DNA of 64,000 bases from CAVRJC01 sp964505725 (lineage in GTDB: Bacteria > Actinomycetota > Acidimicrobiia > IMCC26256 > DASPTH01). This document shows positions 50,342 to 59,179 of this stretch, piece after piece. The stretch's first letter is position 1. Every line of letters begins with the position of its first letter. The stretch lies in NCBI GenBank assembly GCA_964505725.1, contig CAZDJK010000008.1, forward strand, positions 1 to 64,000, given 5' to 3'. The notes beneath the pieces were generated by a model that was not told the DNA's origin, ran no database searches, and saw only the letters and a list, made by a program, of their open reading frames with translations. Both the position numbers and the translations under genes were made by a program.

Positions 50342-51475
50342 ATGGCCGAACCGGAACCCGGCATCGTGTCCCTCCCCGCCCCGTCTCGTCGCCACCGTCG
50401 CCGCGCGCGCGCCAACCGGCGGCGCCGCGTCGTCGTCACCGTCGTGGTCACGGTGCTCGTCGTCGCGGGCGTCGCCGCGTTCGCCACCGACACCGTGCGC
50501 TTCGGCGGCAACCAACCGAGACTGGCGCGCGCGATCGCGCCGTCGCCCACGACCACCAGCGCACCGTCGACGACGCTCCCGTCGCGCCCCTGCCGGGCGC
50601 CGCTCACGGTCGACGACCCGCTCCGCGTCTGGGTGGGTGGCGACTCGCTCGCGGGCTCGCTCGGGCCCGCGCTCGGGACCATCGCCGGCGCCACCGGCGT
50701 GGTGCAGCCCTACTTCCACTCCCGGGTGTCGAGCGGCCTGTCGAACCCGCAGTTCGTCGACTGGCCCGCGCAGGCCGCGAAGGAGATGACGTCGTACTCA
50801 CCGGAAGTCGCGGTGTTCATCATCGGGACCAACGACTACACCGCCGCTCTCGACACCACGACCGACCCCGCGACCGGCCAGCCGGCGTGGAAGGAGAAGT
50901 ACGCGCAGGAGGTGGAGCAGATGCTCCAGGTCCTGATCGGCGACGGCCGCACGGTGCTGTGGCTGGGGGCGCCGGTGCTGCGGGACGACACCAAGAACAC
51001 GGCCGTCCAGGCCGTCAACGAGGTGGCCAAGAGCGTGGTGTCGCGCCACCCCGAGGCCGAGTGGTTCGACACCTACAGCTTCTTCGCCGACGCCGACGGC
51101 AAGTACGAGTCGACGCTCACCGACGCCACCGGCAAGACGGTGCTCGCGCGGGCGGGTGACGGCATCCACTTCACGACCGACGGCGCGAACATGCTCGCCC
51201 GCGCGGTGTTCCAGCAGATCGACACCCAGTGCGGGATCGCGGCCCAGGCGGTGAGCGGGGTCACCAAGCCGACCATCGAGACCCCGGGGAGCACCCAGGT
51301 GATCGGCGGCACCTCGGGTGGATCCGGGTCGGGATCGGGCTCGGGTCGGCCGCTCCAGACCACACCGCCGGCCACCGCGCCGGTGACGACGGCGGCGCCG
51401 GCGCCCGCGACCACCCCTACCGACACCACGCCGACGACAACGACGGCTCCGACTCCTTCGCAACCGCCGGCGTGA
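50342..51475 (+). CDS. membrane-anchored SGNH hydrolase (DUF459-like)
   Basis: 377 residues. A basic N-terminus (about 17-29) and one membrane helix (about 30-48) place the rest outside the cell. SGNH blocks: GGDSLAGS with Ser102, IGTNDYT with Asn164, and DGIHFTTDG with Asp273 and His276. From about residue 305 the C-terminus is Gly/Ser/Thr/Pro-rich (SGGSGSGSGSG, TTTAPTPSQPPA), a wall-spanning type tail. Likely an acetyl- or acyl-esterase acting on envelope glycans. ATG at 50342 is preferred over the GTG at 50285. Confidence 0.85.
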   Translation: MAEPEPGIVSLPAPSRRHRRRARANRRRRVVVTVVVTVLVVAGVAAFATDTVRFGGNQPRLARAIAPSPTTTSAPSTTLPSRPCRAPLTVDDPLRVWVGGDSLAGSLGPALGTIAGATGVVQPYFHSRVSSGLSNPQFVDWPAQAAKEMTSYSPEVAVFIIGTNDYTAALDTTTDPATGQPAWKEKYAQEVEQMLQVLIGDGRTVLWLGAPVLRDDTKNTAVQAVNEVAKSVVSRHPEAEWFDTYSFFADADGKYESTLTDATGKTVLARAGDGIHFTTDGANMLARAVFQQIDTQCGIAAQAVSGVTKPTIETPGSTQVIGGTSGGSGSGSGSGRPLQTTPPATAPVTTAAPAPATTPTDTTPTTTTAPTPSQPPA

Positions 51476-51516
51476 CCCAGGCCGGGCGTCGAAGGGCTCC
51501 TCGGTAGGCTGCGCGC

Positions 51517-53139
51517 ATGCCCGACCAGCTCGCGGCCGCGGCGCTCGCGATCGACTGCGCCGCGGAAGTGGTCGACGCCGCAGCGGCGCACCTCGCGCGC
51601 TCGTCGACCGTTGACGGAAGGGTGTCGGCCCAGGCGCTCGACGGCCACCAGGTGCTCGCCTACGACCTCGCGCACGCCGCGAGCGCGGTCGAGGGATCCC
51701 GCGTGATGCTCGAGTACGGCGCACGGGGCGAGGTCGAGTCGGTGCTCGCGCGCGCGGCGATCGCCGACGCGGTCGCCGAGATCGGGGCCCGGCTCATCGG
51801 CCGGGAGGCGGTGTGGGGCGCCGAGGAGCTCGCGCTCGACGCCGCCCTGCCCTTCGTGGAGGCGCACCGGTCCCCCGCATTCCTCGACACCGCCGCGACT
51901 GCGCTCGTCGACACGGGCACGGGGCCGCGCCATCTGCCCGAGGAGCTCGAGCTGGCGTCCGAGACGTTCCACCGCTTCGCCGCCGACAAGATCCGGCCGG
52001 TGGCCGACGAGGTGCACCGCCGTAACACCGACATCCCCGAGCCGGTCATCGCCGGCCTCGCCGGGCTGGGCGGGTTCGGCCTGTCGGTCCCGGAGGCCTA
52101 CGGCGGGTTCGCCACCGGCGGCGAGGCCGACTACCTCGGCATGGTGGTGGCCACCGAGGAGCTCTCGTGGGGCTCGCTCGGGGTCGGCGGATCGCTCATC
52201 ACCCGGCCCGAGATCCTGACGCGCGCCCTCCTCGCGGGCGGGACCGAGGAGCAGAAGGTGCGCTGGCTGCCCCGGATCGCATCCGGCGAGCAGATGGTCG
52301 GCGTCACCGTCACCGAGCCCGACTACGGCTCCGACGTTGCGGGCATCGCCACCACCGCCATCGCGGTAGACGGCGGCTACCGCGTGAACGGGGTGAAGAC
52401 GTGGGCGACGTTCGCCGGGCGCGCCGACCTCCTCATGCTCCTGGCCCGCACCGACCCCGACCGCGCCGCGGCGCACCGCGGCCTGTCCCTGTTCGTGGTC
52501 GAGAAGGAACCCGCGCCGGGCCACGCGTTCGTGCTCGAGCAGGCCGAGGGCGGGAAGCTCGAGGGGCGCGCCATCGACACGCTCGGCTACCGCGGCATGC
52601 ACTCCTTCGAGCTCGCGTTCGCCGACTGGTTCGTGCCCGCCGAGAACCTCGTGGGGCTCGAGGCCGGGCTCGGTCGCGGCTTCTACCTCCAGATGGAGGG
52701 GTTCGAGAACGGACGGCTGCAGACCGCGGCACGCGCGGTCGGCGTGATGCAGGCGGCGTTCGACGCCGCGCTCGCGTACTCGCAGGAGCGGACGGTGTTC
52801 GGCCGGCCAGTCTTCGACTACCAGCTCACCCGGGCCAAGCTCGTCCGCATGGCCGGGCTCGTCCAGACGGGCCGCCAGTTCGCCTACGACGTCGCGCACC
52901 GCATGGGCCGCGGCGAGGGCGCCCTCGCCGCGAGCATGGTGAAGGCGTCGGTCTGCCGCGCCGCGGAATGGGTGACGCGCGAGGCCATGCAGATCCACGG
53001 CGGCATGGGCTACGCGGAGGAGTTCCCGGTGTCGCGTTACTTCGTCGACGCACGGGTGCTCTCGATCTTCGAGGGTGCCGACGAGACGCTCTGCCTGCGG
53101 GTGATCGCGCGGCGCCTCGCCGAGCAGGCGCTCGCGTAG
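51517..53139 (+). CDS. acyl-CoA dehydrogenase with N-terminal extension
   Basis: 540 residues, about 150 more than usual. Residues 1-140 form an Ala-rich helical domain (DQLAAAALAIDCAAEVVDAA), then the standard dehydrogenase follows: TVTEPDYGSDVAGIATTAIA in the beta domain, AMQIHGGMGYAEEFPVSRYF, and the catalytic glutamate in SIFEGADETLCLRV. The extended class is seen in actinobacteria and proteobacteria. ATG at 51517. It is a single gene, not coupled to neighbours. Confidence 0.92.
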   Translation: MPDQLAAAALAIDCAAEVVDAAAAHLARSSTVDGRVSAQALDGHQVLAYDLAHAASAVEGSRVMLEYGARGEVESVLARAAIADAVAEIGARLIGREAVWGAEELALDAALPFVEAHRSPAFLDTAATALVDTGTGPRHLPEELELASETFHRFAADKIRPVADEVHRRNTDIPEPVIAGLAGLGGFGLSVPEAYGGFATGGEADYLGMVVATEELSWGSLGVGGSLITRPEILTRALLAGGTEEQKVRWLPRIASGEQMVGVTVTEPDYGSDVAGIATTAIAVDGGYRVNGVKTWATFAGRADLLMLLARTDPDRAAAHRGLSLFVVEKEPAPGHAFVLEQAEGGKLEGRAIDTLGYRGMHSFELAFADWFVPAENLVGLEAGLGRGFYLQMEGFENGRLQTAARAVGVMQAAFDAALAYSQERTVFGRPVFDYQLTRAKLVRMAGLVQTGRQFAYDVAHRMGRGEGALAASMVKASVCRAAEWVTREAMQIHGGMGYAEEFPVSRYFVDARVLSIFEGADETLCLRVIARRLAEQALA

Positions 53140-53233
53140 CCCACTCCATCGGCCCGCCGACCTCGGCGCCGAGCCCGCGTCGGCGCGAGCGGTAGGGTCC
53201 GGCGGTCACAGCGCCGAGCAGGAGCACGACACG

Positions 53234-53581
53234 GTGGACATCGAGGAGTTCTACGACGCCGACCCGCGGCGGCGGTCGTCGGAGGAATTCGAGTTCGGCC
53301 GCGACTGGCACGACGAGAAGGGCGTCCGCTGCGAGGTGTCGTGGGTGGTCGAAACCGGCGAGCTCTACGTGATGCGCGAGCCCGAGGAGCCGATCATCAC
53401 CGATCCGGTCGGCGACGAGTTCGTGCCCGAGCTGCCCACCAAGCTCCTGACCGTCGAGGTGCTCGGGATCCTCACTCTGCGCGAGAAGGTCGACACGGCG
53501 CTCGACGGATGGCAGGCGAAGATGCCCGAGGCGAACAGCATCGCCTGGGTGCGGGAGCAGGTCGCCGCAGCCCAGGGCTGA
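53234..53581 (+). CDS. conserved small acidic protein (115 aa)
   Basis: 115 residues, acidic, no signal peptide. Motifs DIEEFYDADPRRRSSEEFEF and DWHDEKGVRCEVSWVVETGE suggest a beta-rich small domain. GTG start at 53234 behind AGGAG. Convergent with the CoA-lyase gene. Similar short proteins occur in actinobacteria without an assigned role; I do not recognise a named family. Confidence 0.75.
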   Translation: MDIEEFYDADPRRRSSEEFEFGRDWHDEKGVRCEVSWVVETGELYVMREPEEPIITDPVGDEFVPELPTKLLTVEVLGILTLREKVDTALDGWQAKMPEANSIAWVREQVAAAQG

Positions 53582-53592
53582 CCGCGCCCGAG

Positions 53593-54540
53593 CTATCCGC
53601 CGGAGGGTTTCATGCCGGCGCGCTCGCCGCGCGTCACGAACTTCTTCGCCATCTTCGCGCTCGCCTCGTCGATCATCTCGTCGTCGAGCATCACCGCGCC
53701 CCGCCGGGCGCCGGAGTCGTCGCCGCCGATCGCGGTCGCATAGGCGGCGAGCACCCGCTGCGCGCGGTCGAATTGCTCCTGCGTCGGCGTGAAGACCTCG
53801 TTGACGACTCCGACCTGTCCGGGGTGCAGCACCCACTTCCCGTCGAAGCCCAGCATGCGCGTGCGCATCGCGTAGTCGCGCAGCGCGTCGAGCTCGTGGA
53901 TGCGCAGGTACGGGCCGTCGATCGCCTGCAGCCCGTTCGCGCGCGCGGCGACCAGGATCTTCTCGAAGACGTAGTGGAAGTGGTCGCCCGGGTACTCGGG
54001 TACGTGCACACCGCCGGTCAGCACCGGCATCTCGACCGATGCGGCGAAGTCCGCGGGCCCGAACACGATCGCCTCGGTGCGCGGCGATGCCGCGCAGATC
54101 TGCTCGACCTCGACGAGGCCGCGCGCGGTCTCGATCTGCGCCTCGATGCCCACGGTGCCGGAACGGCCGATCGTCTTCTCGATCTGGGTGAGCAGCAGGT
54201 CGAGCGCGATCACTTCGGACGCGCGCTGCACCTTCGGGAGCAGGAGCACGTCGAGGTGCTCGGACGCGTGCTCGACGACGTGCACGACGTCGCGGTACGT
54301 CCACTCGGTGTCCCAGGCGTTCACGCGCACGCCGAGCACGGTGTCGCCCCAGTCGAGCTCGTTGATCGCCCACACCGCGCGCACGCGTGCGTCGTCCTTC
54401 TCGAGCGGCGCGACCGCATCCTCGAGGTCGACGAACACCATGTCGGCACCGAGCCCGGGCGCCTTCGTGAGCATCTTCTCGCTCGACCCCGGAACCGACA
54501 GGCACGTGCGCCGGGGCAGGTCGCGCGAGCGTTCCGACAT
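53593..54540 (-). CDS. HpcH/HpaI-CitE family CoA-ester lyase
   Basis: 315 residues, TIM-barrel type. CitE-like landmarks: LSVPGSSEKMLTKAPGLGAD, MVFVDLEDAVAP with the metal aspartate, IEAQIETARGLVEVEQICAA, IVFGPADFAASV and GKWVLHPGQVGVVNEVFTPT. This matches the (3S)-malyl-CoA/beta-methylmalyl-CoA lyase-thioesterase or CitE-like group. ATG at 54540. The enzyme could cleave a malyl-CoA derivative in propionate or glyoxylate metabolism. The exact substrate is not visible. Confidence 0.9.
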   Translation of the reverse strand: MSERSRDLPRRTCLSVPGSSEKMLTKAPGLGADMVFVDLEDAVAPLEKDDARVRAVWAINELDWGDTVLGVRVNAWDTEWTYRDVVHVVEHASEHLDVLLLPKVQRASEVIALDLLLTQIEKTIGRSGTVGIEAQIETARGLVEVEQICAASPRTEAIVFGPADFAASVEMPVLTGGVHVPEYPGDHFHYVFEKILVAARANGLQAIDGPYLRIHELDALRDYAMRTRMLGFDGKWVLHPGQVGVVNEVFTPTQEQFDRAQRVLAAYATAIGGDDSGARRGAVMLDDEMIDEASAKMAKKFVTRGERAGMKPSGG

Positions 54541-54583
54541 GGCCGTGAGGGTAGACGGGAAAACGGCGCGTAACGTTCGTCGC

Positions 54584-55423
54584 GTGACCACGCCGCCCGA
54601 GCCCGAGCTCACCGAGCTGGGCGAGGGCGTGTTCGCATGGGTGCAGGCCGGCGGGGAATCGGGCGTCGCCAACGCGGGCGTGGTCGTCGACGACGACGGC
54701 ATCACCGTCGTCGACACGCTGATGGTCCGCTCGCAGTGGGAGCCGTTCGCGGCCGCGGTGGCCGAGCTCGACCGGCCCGTGCGCCGGACGGTGCTCACCC
54801 ACGCGCACGTCGACCACGTCGGCGGCACCAAGGCCTTCCCCCACGCCGCCGTCTACGGGTCGCGTCAGACGAGCCGCGCCCTCGACCAGACCATGCCGGT
54901 CGACGCCTACAAGGCCTTCATGCCCGCCTTCGACGAGGAGTTCGACGATCTCGAGGAGCACGGCACCCGGCCGGTCACCCACATCGTGACCGGTGCCGCG
55001 CTGCTCACGCCCCGGGTCGAGGTGCTCCCCGCCGAGGGCCACACCGAAGGCGACCTCCTCGTGCTCGTCGCCGACGCCGACGTGTGCTTCGCCGGCGACC
55101 TCTGCTTCTTCGGCGTGACCCCGCTCGCGTTCCAGGGCAACCCGGCCGTGTGGGCGGACATGCTCGACGCGGTCGGCGAGCTCGCGGACGTGATCGTGCC
55201 CGGCCACGGACCGATCGGCGGTCCGGCGGAGGTGCGTGATCTCCAGGTCTACCTCCGTCACTGCGTCGCGGCGCGCGGCGACGCCCGCGCGATCCCGCCC
55301 GGTACGTGGGACCACTGGCTCGAGCGCGACCGCGACGCCATCAACGTGGAGCGGGCCGAGCTCCTCGCTCGTGGCGCGGACGAGATCCCGCCGTCGATGC
55401 TGCGCGCCATGGGCATGGCCTGA
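54584..55423 (+). CDS. metallo-beta-lactamase-fold protein
   Basis: 279 residues with the MBL metal motif HAHVDHVGG, a second metal site in AEGHTEGDL, CFAGDLCFFG and VPGHGPIG. Start GTG at 54584, 43 bases from the divergent lyase ATG. No signal peptide. Members of this type hydrolyse thioesters, sulfur compounds or lactones; the substrate is unknown. Divergence from the CoA-ester lyase hints at CoA-thioester chemistry. Confidence 0.88.
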   Translation: MTTPPEPELTELGEGVFAWVQAGGESGVANAGVVVDDDGITVVDTLMVRSQWEPFAAAVAELDRPVRRTVLTHAHVDHVGGTKAFPHAAVYGSRQTSRALDQTMPVDAYKAFMPAFDEEFDDLEEHGTRPVTHIVTGAALLTPRVEVLPAEGHTEGDLLVLVADADVCFAGDLCFFGVTPLAFQGNPAVWADMLDAVGELADVIVPGHGPIGGPAEVRDLQVYLRHCVAARGDARAIPPGTWDHWLERDRDAINVERAELLARGADEIPPSMLRAMGMA

Positions 55424-55472
55424 GGCCCGCGCGCGCTACCTTTCTGCGGTCCGCACCCGACGAGGCAGGGCA

Positions 55473-55952
55473 TTGGCCAAGAATCCGGACCCCGCGATCA
55501 AGCTGACGAGCAGCAAGGGCGTCACGCGCACGCTCGACGACTGGACCACGATGTTCCACCTCTGCGTGGTGGTCCTGCCGCCGCGGCCGGAGGCGTCCGT
55601 GTTCATCCCGGTCGCGCAGCGCATCTTCCGAGTGTTCGGCGACGCGGACTGCCGTACCGCGTTCTGCGTCGTCGGCAACGAGTTCATCGCGAGCGGCGTG
55701 CTGGGTGCCGTCGAGGACTCGGTGCTCACGTTCGTCGATCCCGACGGCGCGTTCGTGCAGAGCCTCGGCCTCACGCGACTCCCCGCGTTCGTGCACCTGC
55801 GACAGAACGCGACGCTCGTGGCCGCGGCCGAGGGCTGGGACCCGGCCGAGTGGCAGCGCGTCGCCCGCGAGATCGGCAAGGCGATGGCGTGGACGGTTCC
55901 CGAGGTCGCGGGACCGGGCGATCCACCGGCCACCCGCGGCTGGCCCGTCTGA
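55473..55952 (+). CDS. conserved hypothetical protein, thioredoxin-like fold possible
   Basis: 159 residues from a TTG at 55473 behind GAGGCAGGG. Contains TSSKGVTRTLDDWTTMFHLC, a strand LCVVVLPP, IPVAQRIFRVFGDADCRTAF and SLGLTRLPAFVHLRQNATLV; the last part resembles the cis-Pro region of thioredoxin-like folds. No CxxC. Function unknown. It is followed by a terminator-like hairpin. Confidence 0.7.
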   Translation: MAKNPDPAIKLTSSKGVTRTLDDWTTMFHLCVVVLPPRPEASVFIPVAQRIFRVFGDADCRTAFCVVGNEFIASGVLGAVEDSVLTFVDPDGAFVQSLGLTRLPAFVHLRQNATLVAAAEGWDPAEWQRVAREIGKAMAWTVPEVAGPGDPPATRGWPV

Positions 55953-56029
55953 CCTGCACTTTCGCGAAAAATCGGCGAGGGTCCGCGCCCGGGTGGAACC
56001 TCGCGAGCAGACTTCGCTATGGTGCCACG

Positions 56030-56058
56030 GTCCGCACCTCGGTGATTGGGGTGCGGAC
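56030..56058. terminator. 9-bp perfect hairpin followed by T-rich stretch
   Basis: GTCCGCACC (56030-56038) pairs with GGTGCGGAC (56050-56058) around an 11-base loop, followed by TCGTTTGTT. It lies 78 bp after the stop at 55952 and about 95 bp before the NlpC/P60 gene, so it may end the former transcript or form a leader structure for the latter. Confidence 0.5.
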
Positions 56059-56152
56059 TCGTTTGTTCCAACGGGTGTCAGTGTTGTTCACGACCGTGTT
56101 CAGCAAGGACCACCGAGGCCGAGCCATCTCGACAGAGCCAAGGAGTCCCCAC

Positions 56153-57268
56153 TTGAACTACCGGGCGCCACGCTTGCTCCCGTGGACCATCGCAGTTGCG
56201 GTGGCCACGTCGCTCCTGCTTCCCCTTCTCGCAACTCCCGCGGCACAGGCCGACCAGATCTCGGACCTCCAGGGCCAGGCGAGCGCGCTCGAAGCACAGA
56301 TCAATGCCAACGGCATGAAGCTCGACGCGCTGAACGAGAAGGTCAACGACGCACAGGTCGCGCTCGACGCGGCCAACGCTGCGATCGCGGATGCCGATGC
56401 ACAGGTGGCGGCCGCGACCGCGCGCATGAAGTCGTTGCGCAACGAGGTCGCGGCGCGCGCGGCGACGGCGTACGTGCAATCGAGCTCGACGAGTGGCGTG
56501 GACAACCTCGACACCACGAGCGCGTCCGAGCTCAGCACGCGCGAGAAGTACACGAGCATCGCCGGTCAGCGCGACAAGCTGATCGTCGCGCAGCTCGCGC
56601 AGGCCAAGGAAGATCTCGCGCAGAAGAAGGCCGACGCGGAGACCGCGCGCGCGTCCGCGCAGGCCGAGAAGGATCAGATCGTCGCCGCGCAGACGGATCT
56701 TCAGGCGGGCACCGTGAAGCAGCGTGACCTGCTCTCACAGGTGAACGGACAGATCTCGGATCTCGTGGCCAAGGCACAGGCCGAGCGCGAGGCGCGCGAC
56801 CAGGCTGCCGCCGCCGCCCAGCTCAAGCTCACCGCCGCCAACACCAACGCGGGCGCGGGTGGAGGTGGCGGCGGCACGATCGGCGGCCGCAGCTCCGGCG
56901 GTGGAGGGACCTTCGCCACGCCGCCGCCTACGAGCGGCAACGTCGGCGCGGTGCTCGCCTACGCCGCCGCCCAGCTCGGCAAGCCCTACTGCTACGCCGG
57001 TGCCGGCCCGAGCTGCTTCGACTGCTCGGGCCTCTCGATGATGGCCTGGGCGCAGGCGGGCGTCTCGATGCCGCACGGCTCCGACGCGCAGCTCGCCATG
57101 TTCCCGCACGTCCCGCTGAGCCAGCTCCAGCCCGGAGACCTGGTCTTCTGGGACGGCCACGTGGGCATCTACTGGGGGGGTGGTGCCGTGCTCCATGCCC
57201 CGCACACGGGCACGGTCGTCCAGATCACTCCGATCTGGCCGGGCGTGATCGGCGCCGTCCGGCCCTGA
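56153..57268 (+). CDS. secreted NlpC/P60 (C40) peptidoglycan hydrolase with coiled coil
   Basis: 371 residues: signal peptide (about 1-33, ending PAAQA), a long coiled-coil region (about 34-225, repeated heptads such as QISDLQGQASALEAQINANG), a Gly-rich linker (about 233-253), and a C40 domain (about 263-371). Catalytic Cys291 is in FDCSGLSMMAWAQAG, His336 in WDGHVGIYWGG, third residue His348. It should cut peptidoglycan stem peptides during division or growth; the coiled coil resembles RipA-like regulation. TTG at 56153 is chosen because AAGGAG precedes it and the signal peptide starts there. Confidence 0.9.
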   Translation: MNYRAPRLLPWTIAVAVATSLLLPLLATPAAQADQISDLQGQASALEAQINANGMKLDALNEKVNDAQVALDAANAAIADADAQVAAATARMKSLRNEVAARAATAYVQSSSTSGVDNLDTTSASELSTREKYTSIAGQRDKLIVAQLAQAKEDLAQKKADAETARASAQAEKDQIVAAQTDLQAGTVKQRDLLSQVNGQISDLVAKAQAEREARDQAAAAAQLKLTAANTNAGAGGGGGGTIGGRSSGGGGTFATPPPTSGNVGAVLAYAAAQLGKPYCYAGAGPSCFDCSGLSMMAWAQAGVSMPHGSDAQLAMFPHVPLSQLQPGDLVFWDGHVGIYWGGGAVLHAPHTGTVVQITPIWPGVIGAVRP

Positions 57269-57295
57269 TCCGGAGCCGCTCTGCGCAGACCGGAT

Positions 57296-58297
57296 TCAGG
57301 GGATCACGAGCATGCCCAGCTCGGCCTCGAGCTGGGGCCGCGGCTTGAGCCCGAGTGAGGCCCGCTCGAGGCGGCCGTTCCGGAACAGGCCGATGAGCGG
57401 GATGCTCTGCACGTCGTACTGCTGCGCCAGCGCGGGCTCCTCGTCGATGTTGACCTTCACCACCTTGTAGGCGCCGTCGCGCATCCGGGCGATCTGCTCG
57501 ACGATCGGCGCGACCTGGCGGCACGGGCCGCACCAGGGTGCCCAGAAGTCGACGATCACGGGGATCTCCGAGGAGAGCACCTCGGCGGTGAACGTGGCGG
57601 TGGTGACGGCCCTCACGGGGCCCTCGGGGGGCGGCTCCGGGAGGGGCGCCGAAGGCTTCTCGCCCGCACGCACGGCCTCGAGCCAGTCGCGTCCCTGCTC
57701 CACGCTCTCCAACGCCACCTGGTGGCCCATCGGGAACTCCGCGTACACGAGCGGCACGCCGTGCTCCGTGAGGGTCTCCGCCACCTGGCGCGCCCGGGCG
57801 ACCGGGATCATCGGGTCCTCGGTGCCGTGCTGCAGCAGCACGGGGACGGCGCGCGCCGCGTCCCAGTCCACGTCGAAGAGCTCGAAGCGGGCGAACGCGC
57901 TCATGGCGAGGACACCGGCGGGCCTCGCGCGCTCGGAGTGGCGCAACGCCAACGCGAGCGCGAGACCCCCGCCCTGGGAGAAGCCCGCCACGACCGCCTG
58001 GGAGCGGTCGAGGCCACGTGCAGCGCATTCGGAGTCGAGCAGGTCGTCGACGAGATCGATGGCCGCGGTGAACGCGTCACGCCCGTCGCCGCCCTCAGCC
58101 GCCTCGATGTCGTACCACGAGAACCCGGGGCCGGCCGCGAACGGCGCGCGGGGCAACACGGTGACGAAGCGGCCCTCGGGGTCGAGGTAGCTGAGGAGCG
58201 CCCCGAGGTCGCGCTCGTCGGCGCCGTAGCCGTGGAGGAGCAGGAGCAGCCGGTCGGCGCCGTTCCCTTCGATCACGTTCGTCACCAACGTCGCCAT
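57296..58297 (-). CDS. carboxylesterase-thioredoxin fusion protein
   Basis: 333 residues. Residues 1-210: phospholipase/carboxylesterase fold with LLLLLHGYGADERDLGAL, nucleophile Ser107 in GFSQGG, acid Asp161 in HGTEDP and His192 in MGHQV. Then a Pro-rich linker (about 214-228, PSAPLPEPPPEGP). Residues about 232-333: thioredoxin domain with WCGPC at 255-259 and the cis-Pro region SIPLIGLF. No signal peptide. The frame is continuous through the linker. It may couple a thiol redox step to ester or thioester hydrolysis; this combination is unusual. ATG at 58297. Confidence 0.92.
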   Translation of the reverse strand: MATLVTNVIEGNGADRLLLLLHGYGADERDLGALLSYLDPEGRFVTVLPRAPFAAGPGFSWYDIEAAEGGDGRDAFTAAIDLVDDLLDSECAARGLDRSQAVVAGFSQGGGLALALALRHSERARPAGVLAMSAFARFELFDVDWDAARAVPVLLQHGTEDPMIPVARARQVAETLTEHGVPLVYAEFPMGHQVALESVEQGRDWLEAVRAGEKPSAPLPEPPPEGPVRAVTTATFTAEVLSSEIPVIVDFWAPWCGPCRQVAPIVEQIARMRDGAYKVVKVNIDEEPALAQQYDVQSIPLIGLFRNGRLERASLGLKPRPQLEAELGMLVIP

Positions 58298-58309
58298 GAG
58301 CGGTCCGAT

Positions 58310-59128
58310 CTAGAAGAGGTAGTTCATGTTGTCGACCACGCGCGCGCCGAGCTCGACGTCACCCTGGATCGTGACATCGCCCGCGTTCCTCGCCGCGTCG
58401 GGATCGACGCGCCCCGTCGCCAGGCGGGCGAACGTCTCGGTGGTCATGGCGAGGCGCACGGTCGGCGACGCGGGAGCGTTCGGCACCATGCCCGCCCTTC
58501 CGTCGACCATCTCCACCACGACCTCCCGCGCCAACGGGCCCGACAACGCGAAGACGACCGAGAGGCCGTCGGGCGCGCCGACCTTCTTGCCCACGATGAA
58601 CGGCATCCGCCCGGTCATCATTCCCAGCGTGTGCTCGGCGGCGCGACTGTCGAGATCTCCGGGACGGCCGACCGCCCGGCGCATGTCCTGCTCGTGCACC
58701 CAGCAGTCGAAGATGCGGAACGGCAGCGCGTCGCGCACGGTCCCCGGGCCCACGGGCGTCCACGAGTCGGCACCGAAGCCCGCCTCGTCGAGCCCGCGCA
58801 GCACGCCGAGCCGCTCCGCGGTGACGGCGCGGAACTCGGCGAGCACCTCGGCGCCCGTCCACGAGCGCCGCGCGTCGACGAACACCTCGTTGGCACGCCC
58901 CACGTCGTTCTTCACGTGCGGCAGGTCGGCCGGGAGCTCGTGCTCGGGCGCCGGCCTCCCGAGCAGCATCCCCTCGACGCTCGACAGGTGGGCGAGGTTG
59001 TCCTGGACCGACCATCCCGGACACTCGGTCGGTCGCTTCCACTCGGCTTCGGTGAGCGCTGAACCCAGGCCGTCGATCGACGCCCACACCTCAGCGAGGC
59101 AGTCCACCAGCTCCCGATCGGTCGGCAC
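58310..59128 (-). CDS. TIGR03083/maleylpyruvate-isomerase-like mycothiol-dependent protein
   Basis: 272 residues of the DinB-like superfamily. The N-terminal four-helix bundle opens with WKRPTECPGWSVQDNLAHLS, the usual CPGW-x-V-x-D-x-x-AHL signature of mycothiol-dependent maleylpyruvate isomerases and TIGR03083 proteins; a metal histidine lies in AHLS. The C-terminal half is an SCP2-like part (AREVVVEMVDGRAGMVPNAP). GTG start at 59128. Mycothiol use would fit an actinobacterium, but substrate is not shown. Confidence 0.88.
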   Translation of the reverse strand: MPTDRELVDCLAEVWASIDGLGSALTEAEWKRPTECPGWSVQDNLAHLSSVEGMLLGRPAPEHELPADLPHVKNDVGRANEVFVDARRSWTGAEVLAEFRAVTAERLGVLRGLDEAGFGADSWTPVGPGTVRDALPFRIFDCWVHEQDMRRAVGRPGDLDSRAAEHTLGMMTGRMPFIVGKKVGAPDGLSVVFALSGPLAREVVVEMVDGRAGMVPNAPASPTVRLAMTTETFARLATGRVDPDAARNAGDVTIQGDVELGARVVDNMNYLF

Positions 59129-59179
59129 GCACCCATCGTCGCACGCGCCGCCGCGGCGCCGCACACGCCGGCGGCGGAG

